Shown one piece after another: positions 24,478 to 32,554 of a DNA stretch of 64,000 bases. The stretch lies in contig CAWBWT010000002.1 of NCBI GenBank assembly GCA_963792675.1, positions 2,852,001-2,916,000 on the forward strand, read 5' to 3'. Every line of letters starts with the position of its first letter. Position 1 is the stretch's first letter. The notes beneath the pieces were generated by a model that ran no database searches, was not told the origin of the DNA, and saw only the letters and a list, made by a program, of their open reading frames with translations. The position numbers were made by a program, and so were the translations under genes. The stretch comes from JBBROS01 sp963792675. Its GTDB lineage: Bacteria; Pseudomonadota; Alphaproteobacteria; Acetobacterales; Acetobacteraceae.

Positions 24478-25539
24478 ATGCAGCTTCTGGTCCTCGAAGG
24501 CGACGGCATCGGGCCGGAGATCACCGCGGCGACGCTCGACGTGGTCCGCGCCGCCGCCGCCCGGTTCGGTTTCGAGCCGGCGTTCAGCCATGCCGCGATC
24601 GGGTTTGCCGCCATTGAGACGCACGGCACCACCTTCCCGAACAGCGTGCTCGACGCCGCGCGGGCGGCGGACGGGGTGATCCTCGGGCCGGTGTCGCACA
24701 ACGAGTATGCGCCCGGGATGCCGAATCCCTCGGGCATGCTGCGCAAGCACCTCGATCTCTACGCCAACATCCGCCCGGCGCGCACCCGGCCCGGCCTGCC
24801 GCCCCGGGCCGGCATCCCGCTCGACCTCGTGACGGTGCGGGAGAACACCGAGGGCTTCTACGCCGACCGCACCATGTTCGAAGGCACCGGCGAGTTCATG
24901 CCGACGCCGGACCTCGCGATGGCCATGCGCAAGGTGACGCGCGCCGGCAGCACCCGCATCGCCGAAGCCGCGTTCCGGCTCGCCCGTACCCGCCGGCACT
25001 TCGTCACCGCGGTGCACAAGGCCAACGTGCTGCGGGTCAGCGACGGGCTGTTCCTCCAATGCGTGCGCGAGGTGGCCGGGCGCTACCCGGACGTCCGGCT
25101 CGAGGAGCAGTTGGTGGACAGCATGGCGGCGCTGCTGATCCGCGATCCCAGCCGCTACGACGTGGTCGTCACCACCAACATGTTCGGCGACATCCTGTCC
25201 GATGAGGCCGCCGAGCTGTCCGGCAGCCTCGGCCTCGCCGCCTCGCTCAATGCCGGTGCCGGGCATGCGGTGGCGCAAGCGCAGCACGGTTCGGCGCCGT
25301 CGATCGCCGGCCAGGGCATCGCCAACCCGGCGTCGCTGATCGGTTCGGCTGCCATGCTGCTGGCCTGGCTTGGCGAGCGGAGCGCCGACGCCCGGCTCGG
25401 ACAAGCGGCGGCGGCGATCGAGGCGGCGCTGGACCGCGTGGTCGCCGAACCCGCGACCCGTACCCGCGACCTCGGCGGCACGCTCGGGACGGCGGCGTTC
25501 ACCGCGGCCGTCATTGCGGCGCTGCGGCGGGACGCCTAG
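24478..25539 (+). CDS. Isocitrate/isopropylmalate-family decarboxylating dehydrogenase (second copy)
   Basis: Intact LeuB/tartrate dehydrogenase-family enzyme, 353 residues. It starts LLVLEGDGIGPEITAATL and has VTVRENTEGFYADR, FVTAVHKANVLRVSDGLF, VDSMAALLI, TTNMFGDILSDEAAELSGSLG and HGSAPSIAGQGIANPASLIG. It differs clearly from the copy at 20288, so the two are not a recent duplication. The nearby ACS-type carrier suggests a role in dicarboxylate or hydroxy-acid use rather than leucine synthesis; the leuCD genes are absent here. Confidence 0.9.
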   Translation: MQLLVLEGDGIGPEITAATLDVVRAAAARFGFEPAFSHAAIGFAAIETHGTTFPNSVLDAARAADGVILGPVSHNEYAPGMPNPSGMLRKHLDLYANIRPARTRPGLPPRAGIPLDLVTVRENTEGFYADRTMFEGTGEFMPTPDLAMAMRKVTRAGSTRIAEAAFRLARTRRHFVTAVHKANVLRVSDGLFLQCVREVAGRYPDVRLEEQLVDSMAALLIRDPSRYDVVVTTNMFGDILSDEAAELSGSLGLAASLNAGAGHAVAQAQHGSAPSIAGQGIANPASLIGSAAMLLAWLGERSADARLGQAAAAIEAALDRVVAEPATRTRDLGGTLGTAAFTAAVIAALRRDA

Positions 25540-25571
25540 CCTCCCGCACAAAGACGGCGACGGAGGAAACG

Positions 25572-26762
25572 ATGGTGCTGCTGCACCGGCGCATCGCGCT
25601 GGGCATCGGAGCGGCGGGCCTGCTCGATTGGCGCTTGGGCCACGCCCAAACGGCGACGCTGCCGTTCGAGAACGGCGAGCGGCCGCTGGTCGCCTATCCG
25701 GAGAAGCGGGCGCTGCTACGCCTCACCAGCCGGCCGCCGCAGCTCGAGACGCCGTTCGGCGTGTTCGGCGAAGGCCTTCTTACCCCGAACGATGCGTTCT
25801 TCGTCCGCTACCACCTCGCCGACATCCCCACCGAGATCGACCCGGCGACGTTCCGCCTCGCGGTCAAGGGACATGTCGAACGGGAGGTCGCGCTGAGCCT
25901 CGCCGAGCTGCAGGCGATGCCGCGCACGGAGCTGGTGGCGGTCAACCAATGCTCCGGCAACGGCCGCGGCTTCTTCGAGCCCCGCGTGGCCGGTGGCCAG
26001 GCCGGCAACGGGCTGATGGGCAACGCAAGCTGGACCGGGGTGCCGTTGCGCGCCGTGCTCGACCGGGCCGGGGTGAAGCCGGGCGCCGTGCAGGTGCGGT
26101 TCGATGGGCTGGACGGGCCGGTGTCGGACAAGACGCCCGACTTCGCCAAGGCGCTCGAACTCGACCACGCCCGCGACGGCGAGGTGATGCTGGCCTGGGC
26201 GATGAACGGCGCCGACCTGCCGTTCCTGAACGGCTATCCGCTGCGGCTCGTGGTGCCGGGCTTCTACGGCACGTACTGGGTCAAGCACCTCAACGAGATC
26301 ACCGTGTTGGAGCAGCCCTTGGCCAATTTCTGGATGGCGACCGCCTATCGCATCCCGGACAACGACTGCAACTGCGTCGCCCCCGGGACCGCGCCGGCCA
26401 AGACCAAGCCGATCGGGCGCATGAAAGTGCGCAGCTTCGTCACCTCACTCCAACCCGGCGCCGCGCTGCGTGCGGGACCGGTGACGCTGTCGGGCATCGC
26501 CTTCGACGGCGGCAGCGGTATCCGCACGGTCGAGTTGTCGGCCGACGGCGGCCGCAGCTGGGCGCCCGCGAAGCTCGGCGAGGACCTGGGCCGCTACGCC
26601 TTCCGCGGCTGGACGGCGCCGGTGTCGCTGCCGCCGGGCGAGGCGGCGATCCAGGTGCGGGCAACCAGCGTGACGGGCGACACCCAACCGGCCGAGCAGC
26701 CGTGGAACCCGTCCGGTTACCTGCGCAACGTGATCGAGACGACGGTCGTGAGGGCCGCATGA
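25572..26762 (+). CDS. SorA-like sulfite dehydrogenase, molybdopterin subunit
   Basis: Periplasmic sulfite oxidase-family enzyme, 396 residues. It has a signal-like N-terminus (ALGIGAAGLLDWRLGHAQT), the molybdenum cysteine in VAVNQCSGNGRGFFEPR, substrate-binding region residues in DFAKALELDHARDGEVMLAWAMNG, the PLRLVVPGFYGTYWVKHL motif, and a C-terminal Ig-like Mo-co dimerisation domain from GRMKVRSFV. The ATG follows GGAGGAAAC. It overlaps the cytochrome gene by ATGA, the arrangement of sorAB in Starkeya novella. It would oxidise sulfite to sulfate and pass electrons to the cytochrome. Confidence 0.9.
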   Translation: MVLLHRRIALGIGAAGLLDWRLGHAQTATLPFENGERPLVAYPEKRALLRLTSRPPQLETPFGVFGEGLLTPNDAFFVRYHLADIPTEIDPATFRLAVKGHVEREVALSLAELQAMPRTELVAVNQCSGNGRGFFEPRVAGGQAGNGLMGNASWTGVPLRAVLDRAGVKPGAVQVRFDGLDGPVSDKTPDFAKALELDHARDGEVMLAWAMNGADLPFLNGYPLRLVVPGFYGTYWVKHLNEITVLEQPLANFWMATAYRIPDNDCNCVAPGTAPAKTKPIGRMKVRSFVTSLQPGAALRAGPVTLSGIAFDGGSGIRTVELSADGGRSWAPAKLGEDLGRYAFRGWTAPVSLPPGEAAIQVRATSVTGDTQPAEQPWNPSGYLRNVIETTVVRAA

Positions 26763-27058
26763 GGATCATCCTCGCCGTCGTGTTGCTGGCCACCCCTGCT
26801 TTGGCGGCGCCGCGCAGCTACGAGCTGCCGCCCGAGACTGCGGCGCTGGCGGACGGACCCAATGCCGAGCTGGCGCGGACCAACTGCTCGGCCTGTCATT
26901 CGGCCGAGTACATCGCCACGCAGCCGCGCGGCCTGCCGAATGCACGCGCCTTCTGGCAGGCGGAAGTCACGAAGATGCGGGGGGCTTACGGCGCGCCGCT
27001 GGCCGACGCCGACATCCCCGGCATCGTGGATTATCTGGTGGCGACATACGGGAAGTAG
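26759..27058 (+). CDS. SorB-like cytochrome c subunit
   Basis: A 99-residue exported c-type cytochrome. A signal peptide of about 17 residues ends at LAA, a single haem site CSACHS (CXXCH) lies about one-third along, and a Met for the sixth ligand is probably in VTKMRGAYG. Size and overlap with the molybdopterin gene match SorB of the heterodimeric sulfite dehydrogenase. Confidence 0.88.
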   Translation: MRIILAVVLLATPALAAPRSYELPPETAALADGPNAELARTNCSACHSAEYIATQPRGLPNARAFWQAEVTKMRGAYGAPLADADIPGIVDYLVATYGK

Positions 27059-27062
27059 GGTC

Positions 27063-27143
27063 TGCGAGAGGGGGGACTCGAACCCCCATGCCTTGCGGCG
27101 CACGATTTTGAGTCGCGTGCGTCTACCGTTCCGCCACTCTCGC
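27063..27143 (-). tRNA. tRNA-Leu (CAA)
   Basis: It folds as a class II tRNA: acceptor GCGAGAG/CTCTCGC, TpsiC arm GGGGGTTCGAGTCCCCC, anticodon loop CTCAAAA (anticodon CAA, reading UUG), and a variable arm CGCCGCAAGGCA. Discriminator A is present; the 3' CCA is not encoded. It lies 5 bases after the SorB-like stop on the other strand. Confidence 0.95.
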
Positions 27144-27269
27144 GTGCGGGTGTTCTGCCCGGATGGCCATGCCAGGGCAAGGGGCGAGGCAGCGGGGTGG
27201 GCAAGGCGGCGACGAAAAGAGAGGTTTGCGTCGTCGCCGCGTCAGCGTTATACGAACGCCCCACGCTGA

Positions 27270-27346
27270 TCCCTGATAGCTCAGTTGGTAGAGCAAGCGA
27301 CTGTTAATCGCTCGGTCGTAGGTTCGAAGTCCTACTCAGGGAGCCA
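27270..27346 (+). tRNA. tRNA-Asn (GTT)
   Basis: Cloverleaf with acceptor TCCCTGA/TCAGGGA, D arm AGCTCAGTTGGTAGAGC, anticodon loop CTGTTAA (anticodon GUU) and TpsiC arm TAGGTTCGAAGTCCTA. Discriminator G and an encoded CCA are present. It probably has its own promoter in the 126-base gap after the tRNA-Leu gene. Confidence 0.96.
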
Positions 27347-27461
27347 CGCGGCCTGACCAGGCCCGCTTTGAACGGCGGTTAGTGATGGCTGGCGCGTCTG
27401 CGTGTTGTGTTCAGGTCGACCCCTCGCTCGGTCGAATTTCGTCACTCGGGAAGGCCTCAGC

Positions 27462-28061
27462 TTGGTTGATCACCCTCCGGTCGGCGACCTGCGCCCGATC
27501 ATGCTCCCGTCTGAAACCGACCTGCTCCGAAGCGTGCTCGCCTGCTCCAACCACTACGTCGAATTCGGCGTCGGTGGCAGCACGGCCTACGCGGCCTTCC
27601 TGGTGGGTGGTTCGATCCACGCGATCGACTCGTCGAGCGAGTGGTTGCAAACGGTGCAGGCCTTCTGCGATGCCAACCCGATACGAACCAGGCCGACCCT
27701 GCATCTGGCCGATATCGGTCCGACCGGTGAGTTGGGGTATCCGGTCGGCGAAGAGCACAAGAGCAAGTGGCCAAACTACTACAACCAGATCTGGAGCGTT
27801 CCCGGCACCTCCGGCGCCGACACTTATCTGGTCGATGGCCGATTCCGCGTCGCTTCGGCCATGCAGGTCCTGCTGCACGCCCAAGCGGACGCCTTGCTGC
27901 TGATGCACGACTATGCCAATCGGCCCAGTTACCATCCGGTGGCCGAGTTCACCCGCGAGATCGCCCGCGCCGACAACCTGTCGGTGTTCCAGCGCAGCAG
28001 CACCTTCAACCGGAACCGAGCCGCGGACTGCCTCATGCGCCACGCCCTGAACCCGGGCTAA
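27462..28061 (+). CDS. Unassigned protein, methyltransferase-like fold
   Basis: A 199-residue protein. NHYVEFGVGGSTAYAAFL followed by SIHAIDSSSEW looks like motif I and the motif II acid of a class I SAM-dependent methyltransferase. DTYLVDGRFRVASAMQVLL and LLMHDYANRPSYHPV also occur in sugar O-methyltransferase-like families. I choose the TTG at 27462 because it follows a GGGAAGG site; a longer frame opens at 27402 and an ATG lies at 27501. Its function is unknown and it stands alone between tRNA-Asn and the convergent catabolic operon. Confidence 0.7.
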   Translation: MVDHPPVGDLRPIMLPSETDLLRSVLACSNHYVEFGVGGSTAYAAFLVGGSIHAIDSSSEWLQTVQAFCDANPIRTRPTLHLADIGPTGELGYPVGEEHKSKWPNYYNQIWSVPGTSGADTYLVDGRFRVASAMQVLLHAQADALLLMHDYANRPSYHPVAEFTREIARADNLSVFQRSSTFNRNRAADCLMRHALNPG

Positions 28062-28097
28062 GTCGCGCGGCGCCGAACCTTCGCCCGGCGGGGGCAG

Positions 28098-29138
28098 TCA
28101 CTCGGAGTGAAGCTGCCCGTCGCGCACCACCACCGCGCCGTCCAGGGCGATCGTGGTTCCCATCATCGGTAGGTCGAAGTGTCCGGCAGTGTGGCGGCCG
28201 GCGAACTCGTTGGCGCCGGTGCTGAACAGGAAGTTGCCGGCGACCGCGCGCAGTTCGGTGCCGTTGGTGTCGCGCTGCCCATACATCGCCAGCGACTCGC
28301 GCCGGGCCCGGCGGTTCAGGCCCCAGCCGACATGGCTGACGGCATAGGCCTCGCGGTCGCCCCAGGCCGCCAGATCGTCCCGCAGCAGCCCGGCATCGAC
28401 CCCGCCGCCCTCGATCGCGACCACATAGTCGGCCTCAACGATCAGCGTGACCGGCGTCTCGATGAAGCGCTTGAAGGTCAGGTTCGCGTCGCCCGGGGCC
28501 AGCACCACCCTGCCCTGCACCGTGCCGGCGGCGGGGAACGCGACCACGAGGCCGCCGGGCCAATGCGCCAAGGTTCCGGGCTTCGACGTCCAGCCCCACA
28601 CGCCGACGCTGCTAGCGCAGCGCAGGTCGACCTCCAGCGCGGTTCCGGCCGCCGACGACACCGTCATGTGCTGCGCCGCGCGCAGACGGCGGGCCGCCGC
28701 GCGGACCTCGGCTTCCAGCGCCGGGTCGGGGCGCAGGCGTTCCAGCGCCTCTGGATGCTCGTTGCTGACGTGCAGGATGCGGGCGCCGCCGCCGAGGATG
28801 GCGGGCGTTTCGCGCGCATGCATCAGGCCCTCGAGGGTCAGGTCCACCACCAGCCCGGGCGCTGCCAAGGCGCGCACCACCGGGTCCAGCCCGCCCAGCG
28901 CTTCCGACGCGCCGGTGGACCGCACCGGCACCGGATGCGGGTTGCGCGGCGTCGGCACCACGAGGTGCCAGGCCCGTGCGCCCAGGCGATGCAGGGCAAG
29001 CTCGGCCAGATGCACGTTGAGCGCCCGGCTTTGCGTTTCGCTCAGGATCGCCACGGGGTCGCCGGGCTCGACGCCGCACTGGGCGAACACTTCGGCGAAG
29101 GCGTCGATCCACTTGCCTTCGATGCGGTCGCCGATCAT
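28098..29138 (-). CDS. M29 aminopeptidase/2,5-dihydroxypyridine dioxygenase (NicX)-like protein
   Basis: A 346-residue member of the thermophilic metalloprotease-like (M29) fold family that includes NicX, the iron enzyme that opens 2,5-dihydroxypyridine. Possible metal ligands near the C-terminus are in ESLAMYGQRDTNGTELRAV, GNFLFSTGANEFAGRHTAGHFDLPMMG and HVGWGLNRRA. The FAD monooxygenase and alpha/beta hydrolase in the same operon parallel NicC and NicD, which supports a ring-cleavage role. It is the last gene of the operon, overlapping the ligase stop/start (ATGA). Identification is by overall pattern and should be treated as family level. Confidence 0.72.
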   Translation of the reverse strand: MIGDRIEGKWIDAFAEVFAQCGVEPGDPVAILSETQSRALNVHLAELALHRLGARAWHLVVPTPRNPHPVPVRSTGASEALGGLDPVVRALAAPGLVVDLTLEGLMHARETPAILGGGARILHVSNEHPEALERLRPDPALEAEVRAAARRLRAAQHMTVSSAAGTALEVDLRCASSVGVWGWTSKPGTLAHWPGGLVVAFPAAGTVQGRVVLAPGDANLTFKRFIETPVTLIVEADYVVAIEGGGVDAGLLRDDLAAWGDREAYAVSHVGWGLNRRARRESLAMYGQRDTNGTELRAVAGNFLFSTGANEFAGRHTAGHFDLPMMGTTIALDGAVVVRDGQLHSE

Positions 29139-30556
29139 GGACGCAGCTCCGCGTAGCGCACCTTGCCCATCGCGTTGCGCGGCAGGCTCGGCACGAAATG
29201 CACCCGGCGCGGCGCCTTGAAGCGGGCGAGCTGGCCGTGCACGTGGGCGATGATCTCGGCTTCCGAGCAGGCGGCGCCGGGGCGCAGCACCACGTGCGCC
29301 TCCGGCACCTCATGCCAGCGAGGGTCGGGACGGCCGACCACCGCGGCTTCGGCGACCGCGGGCAGCTCATGCAGCACGCGCTCGATCTCGGCCGGGTAGA
29401 TGTTCTCGCCGCCGGAAACGATCAGATGCTTGCAGCGGTCGTGCACGGTCCAGCTGCCGTCGGCGGCTTGGGTGCCGATGTCGCCGGTGCGGAACCAGCC
29501 GTCCTGCAGCGCTTCGGCGGTGGCGGCCGGATCGCGCCAATAACCCTCGAATAGTTGCGGGCCGCGCAGCCGGATCTCGCCGGGCGTGCCGGGCGGCGCG
29601 ATGCGGCCTCCGGCGTCCACGATCCGCGCTTCGACGCCGGGTCCGGGCTGGCCGGTGCTGGCCGGGTCGTAGGAGCGTCCGAGCCGTGTGTAGATCGCGA
29701 CCGGCGCCGTCTCGGTGCTGCCGTAGACCTGCAGCACCGGCACGCCGCGGGCGGTGAACGGCGCCGTTACCGCCGGCTGCACCACGGTCGAGCCGGTGGT
29801 GATGGCGCGCAGCGAAGCGAGGCCGGCGGCGGCGAAGCCCGGATGCGCCGCGATGGCCTGCAGCGTGGCCGGGACCAGCACCGTGAGGGTCGAGCGGTCG
29901 CGTTCGATCGCCCGCAGCGTGGCGTCGGGGTCGAAGCGCGGGTGCAGCGTGACGGTGGCGCCGGCGAGCAGCGCCGGAACGGTCTGGATGTTGAGCCCGC
30001 CGACATGGAACAGCGGCAGCACCGTCAGCACGTGGTCGGCCTCGGTCAGTCCGTGCATGTCACGACTGAGGGCCGCGTTGGCGCGCAGGGCGGCCGCGGA
30101 CAGCACGGCGCCCTTGGGCCGCCCGGTGGTGCCGCTGGTGTAGACGAGCAGCAGCGGCGCCGCGCCGGGGAGTTCGGGCAGGCCCTCGGCGGACTGACCG
30201 GTCGGCGCCGCCTCGCCCAGCGGCAGCACGGTCGTCCCTTCCCGCTCGACCGCCGGCGCGCTCCCGTCCACGAACAGCAGAAGCGGCGCGGCATGCTCGA
30301 CGATCCATCGCAGCTCCGGGCCGGCCAGGCGCCAGTTCAGCGGGGCCAGCATCGCCCCGCGCCGGGCGCAGGCGAACAGCAGCGCGAGCGTGCGCGGATG
30401 GTTCTGCGCCAGCACCGCCACCCGGTCGCCGGCGCCGACGCCGAGCCGGGCCAAGGTCGCGGTCTCTGCCTCGACCCAGGACGCGAACTCCTCGCGCGTC
30501 CAGCTCTGGCCCTCGAACCGGAGCGCCGGCTCAGGCATCGGTCTCGCCATCCTCAT
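29135..30556 (-). CDS. AMP-forming acyl-CoA ligase
   Basis: ANL-superfamily ligase, 473 residues. It has the P-loop LLVYTSGTTGRPKGAVLS, the adenine motif VYGSTETAPVAIY, FRTGDIG, the hinge region KHLIVSGGENIYPAEIERVL and the C-terminal catalytic Lys in PRNAMGKVRY. It activates a carboxylate as the CoA thioester. In this operon the substrate is probably an aromatic acid or ring-cleavage product. It is short for the family (usually 500-550), but the motifs are complete. The N-terminus could be MRMARPM or the internal MPEPALRF. Confidence 0.9.
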   Translation of the reverse strand: MRMARPMPEPALRFEGQSWTREEFASWVEAETATLARLGVGAGDRVAVLAQNHPRTLALLFACARRGAMLAPLNWRLAGPELRWIVEHAAPLLLFVDGSAPAVEREGTTVLPLGEAAPTGQSAEGLPELPGAAPLLLVYTSGTTGRPKGAVLSAAALRANAALSRDMHGLTEADHVLTVLPLFHVGGLNIQTVPALLAGATVTLHPRFDPDATLRAIERDRSTLTVLVPATLQAIAAHPGFAAAGLASLRAITTGSTVVQPAVTAPFTARGVPVLQVYGSTETAPVAIYTRLGRSYDPASTGQPGPGVEARIVDAGGRIAPPGTPGEIRLRGPQLFEGYWRDPAATAEALQDGWFRTGDIGTQAADGSWTVHDRCKHLIVSGGENIYPAEIERVLHELPAVAEAAVVGRPDPRWHEVPEAHVVLRPGAACSEAEIIAHVHGQLARFKAPRRVHFVPSLPRNAMGKVRYAELRP

Positions 30557-31778
30557 ACAGCGCGGCGCGGCCCAGCCGGTCCAGGCACAGCTCGGCGGTC
30601 CAGGGCAGCATCAAGCTGCCGCAGCGGCTGTCGCGGTAAATGCGTTCGAGCGGCAGCGAACGCAGCATCGCCTGGCCGCCGCAGGTGCGGATGGCGAGCC
30701 GCGCCAAGTCGTTCGCGGTCTCCATCACGGTATACTGGGCGGTCCAGGCGCGCAGCAGGCCGTCCTTGCCGGGATCGGGCCCGGCTTCCGATACGGCCTG
30801 GAACCACAGCGCCTTGGCCGCTTCCAGCTTGATCCGCATCTCTGCGACGGCGAGTTGCTTGGTCGGATACATCCGGCGCTTGACCGGGGGCGTGCCCGGC
30901 ACCTCGCCGCGCAGGTAGCAGACGGTGAAGTCGTAGGCGGCCTGGCAAAGGCCCATGTAGGTCGGTGACAAGGTCAGAAACATGTGCGGCCAGCGCGAGG
31001 CGGCCTGCATGTAGGCGCCGCGCGGCATCAGCGCGGCATCCTCGGGCACGAACACGTCACGGAAATGCAGGGTGCGGCTGACGGTGCCGCGCATGCCCAG
31101 CGGGTCCCACTCGCCGCTCACCGACACGCCGTCCGCTGCGGCCGGAACGGCGAGGTAGAGCGTGTTGCGCCGGCTGGCCGGGTCGCCCTCGGCGCGCTCG
31201 GTGCAGAGGATGCCGTAATAGTCGGCATGACCGGACAAGCTCGCAAAAATTTTCTGACCGGTCACCCGCCAGCCGCCGTCCACCGGCAGCGCCTCGGTGC
31301 CGAACGCGGCCGCCCCGGCCGCCGCCGCGCCGCCTTCGCTGAACGGCTGCGAATAGACGGCCCCGTCCTCGACGATGCGCCGGTAATGCAGCGCACGCCG
31401 CCGCTCATGCGCGGCCCGGTCGGCAGCGGGGAGATCGAGGTCGTCGGCCAGCGGTCCCGACCACAGCGTGCTGCAGACGTGCATGTTCCACGACAGCGCG
31501 GTGGCGCCGCAGTAGCGGCCGACCTCGGCGCCGGCCAGCGCATAGGTGCGGTAATCGGCCCCGAGCCCGCCCTGCGCACGCGGGATGCAGATGGCGAGCA
31601 GCCCGGCCTCGCGCAGGTCGGCGTAGTTCTCCACCGGGAACCGCGCGTCGCGATCGTAGGCGGCGGCGCGCGACGCGAACCGGGTTGCGGCGAGGCGGCG
31701 CACGCGGTCGAGCAGCGCGGCGTCGGCGGCGCCGAGCCGGAAGGCGCGCGGGTCGAACAGCGGCGCGTCCTCGGTCAC
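30531..31778 (-). CDS. Acyl-CoA dehydrogenase-like flavoprotein
   Basis: A 415-residue flavoprotein with the acyl-CoA dehydrogenase fold: the N-terminal helical domain (PVENYADLREAGLLAICIPRAQGGLG), beta domain (VDGGWRVTGQKIFASLSGHADYYGI) and C-terminal helical domain (RIKLEAAKALWFQAV). The usual catalytic Glu is not clear, and a Ser-rich segment SGHADYYG lies where flavin monooxygenases (DszC, HpaB type) and acyl-CoA dehydrogenases differ, so hydroxylation is as likely as dehydrogenation. The GTG start overlaps the hydrolase stop. Confidence 0.82.
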   Translation of the reverse strand: MTEDAPLFDPRAFRLGAADAALLDRVRRLAATRFASRAAAYDRDARFPVENYADLREAGLLAICIPRAQGGLGADYRTYALAGAEVGRYCGATALSWNMHVCSTLWSGPLADDLDLPAADRAAHERRRALHYRRIVEDGAVYSQPFSEGGAAAAGAAAFGTEALPVDGGWRVTGQKIFASLSGHADYYGILCTERAEGDPASRRNTLYLAVPAAADGVSVSGEWDPLGMRGTVSRTLHFRDVFVPEDAALMPRGAYMQAASRWPHMFLTLSPTYMGLCQAAYDFTVCYLRGEVPGTPPVKRRMYPTKQLAVAEMRIKLEAAKALWFQAVSEAGPDPGKDGLLRAWTAQYTVMETANDLARLAIRTCGGQAMLRSLPLERIYRDSRCGSLMLPWTAELCLDRLGRAALYEDGETDA

Positions 31779-32554
31779 GCGTCCAACTCCGCCAGGAACC
31801 CGCCCAGCGCCGCATCGAACCGCTCCGGCTGCTCCAGGTGCGCCAGGTGCCCGGCGCCTTCCAGGGCGACGAAGCGGGCACCGGGGATGCGGCCGGCCAT
31901 CCGCTCCATCGCCTCGGCCGGCGCGTTGGGGTCGCGCGTGCCGGCCAGCACCAGCGTCGGGACGGCAATCCGCGGCAGCGCGTGGCGGAGATCGAACCCC
32001 GGCATCGCCTCGACGGTCGCGCGGTATGCGGCCTCCGGGGTGGCGGCGATGCAGTCGCGGGCCAGCGCCATCCCCGCCAGGTCGGGCGCCTCGCCGATCA
32101 TGGCGGCGACCATCTCGGGGGCGAGCTCCGCCAGCGTGCGGCCGGCCTCCAGCGGGGCGAGCCGGGCGCGGATGAACTCGGCGGCCCAGGCCGGGTCGCG
32201 CCCGCCGAACGCGGCGGAGGTCTGCGCCAGCACGACGGCGCGGGCGGCCAGCGGCGCGTCCGCCAGCAGTTGCTGCACGATCATGCCGCCAATGCTGTGC
32301 CCGACCAGCACCGGGCGCTCGAGGCCGAGTGCCGCCAGGAACCGGGCCAGCGCCTCGGCCAGGCTGGCGATCGTCACCGTGGACAGCGGCGCCGAGCCGC
32401 CATAGCCCGGCATGTCCCAAGCGACGGCCCGGGCAGTGCGGCCGAAGTGCCGGAGCTGTCCCGCAAACTGCCGCGCGCCGCCGCCGATGCCGTGCAGGAA
32501 CACGATCGGCGCCCCCTGCCCCTCGCTCAGGAACGAGATGCCGGCGGCGGTCAC
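31775..32554 (-). CDS. Alpha/beta hydrolase, enol-lactonase/NicD-like
   Basis: A 259-residue alpha/beta hydrolase. It has an oxyanion loop VFLHGIGGGARQF, nucleophile elbow VGHSIGGMIVQ (Ser about 93), acid in LVLAGTRDPNAP and His in LEGAGHLAHLEQP. It resembles 3-oxoadipate enol-lactonase and N-formylmaleamate deformylase (NicD). Overlaps of 4 bases on both sides mark tight coupling in the operon. It probably hydrolyses a ring-cleavage product. Confidence 0.87.
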   Translation of the reverse strand: MTAAGISFLSEGQGAPIVFLHGIGGGARQFAGQLRHFGRTARAVAWDMPGYGGSAPLSTVTIASLAEALARFLAALGLERPVLVGHSIGGMIVQQLLADAPLAARAVVLAQTSAAFGGRDPAWAAEFIRARLAPLEAGRTLAELAPEMVAAMIGEAPDLAGMALARDCIAATPEAAYRATVEAMPGFDLRHALPRIAVPTLVLAGTRDPNAPAEAMERMAGRIPGARFVALEGAGHLAHLEQPERFDAALGGFLAELDA

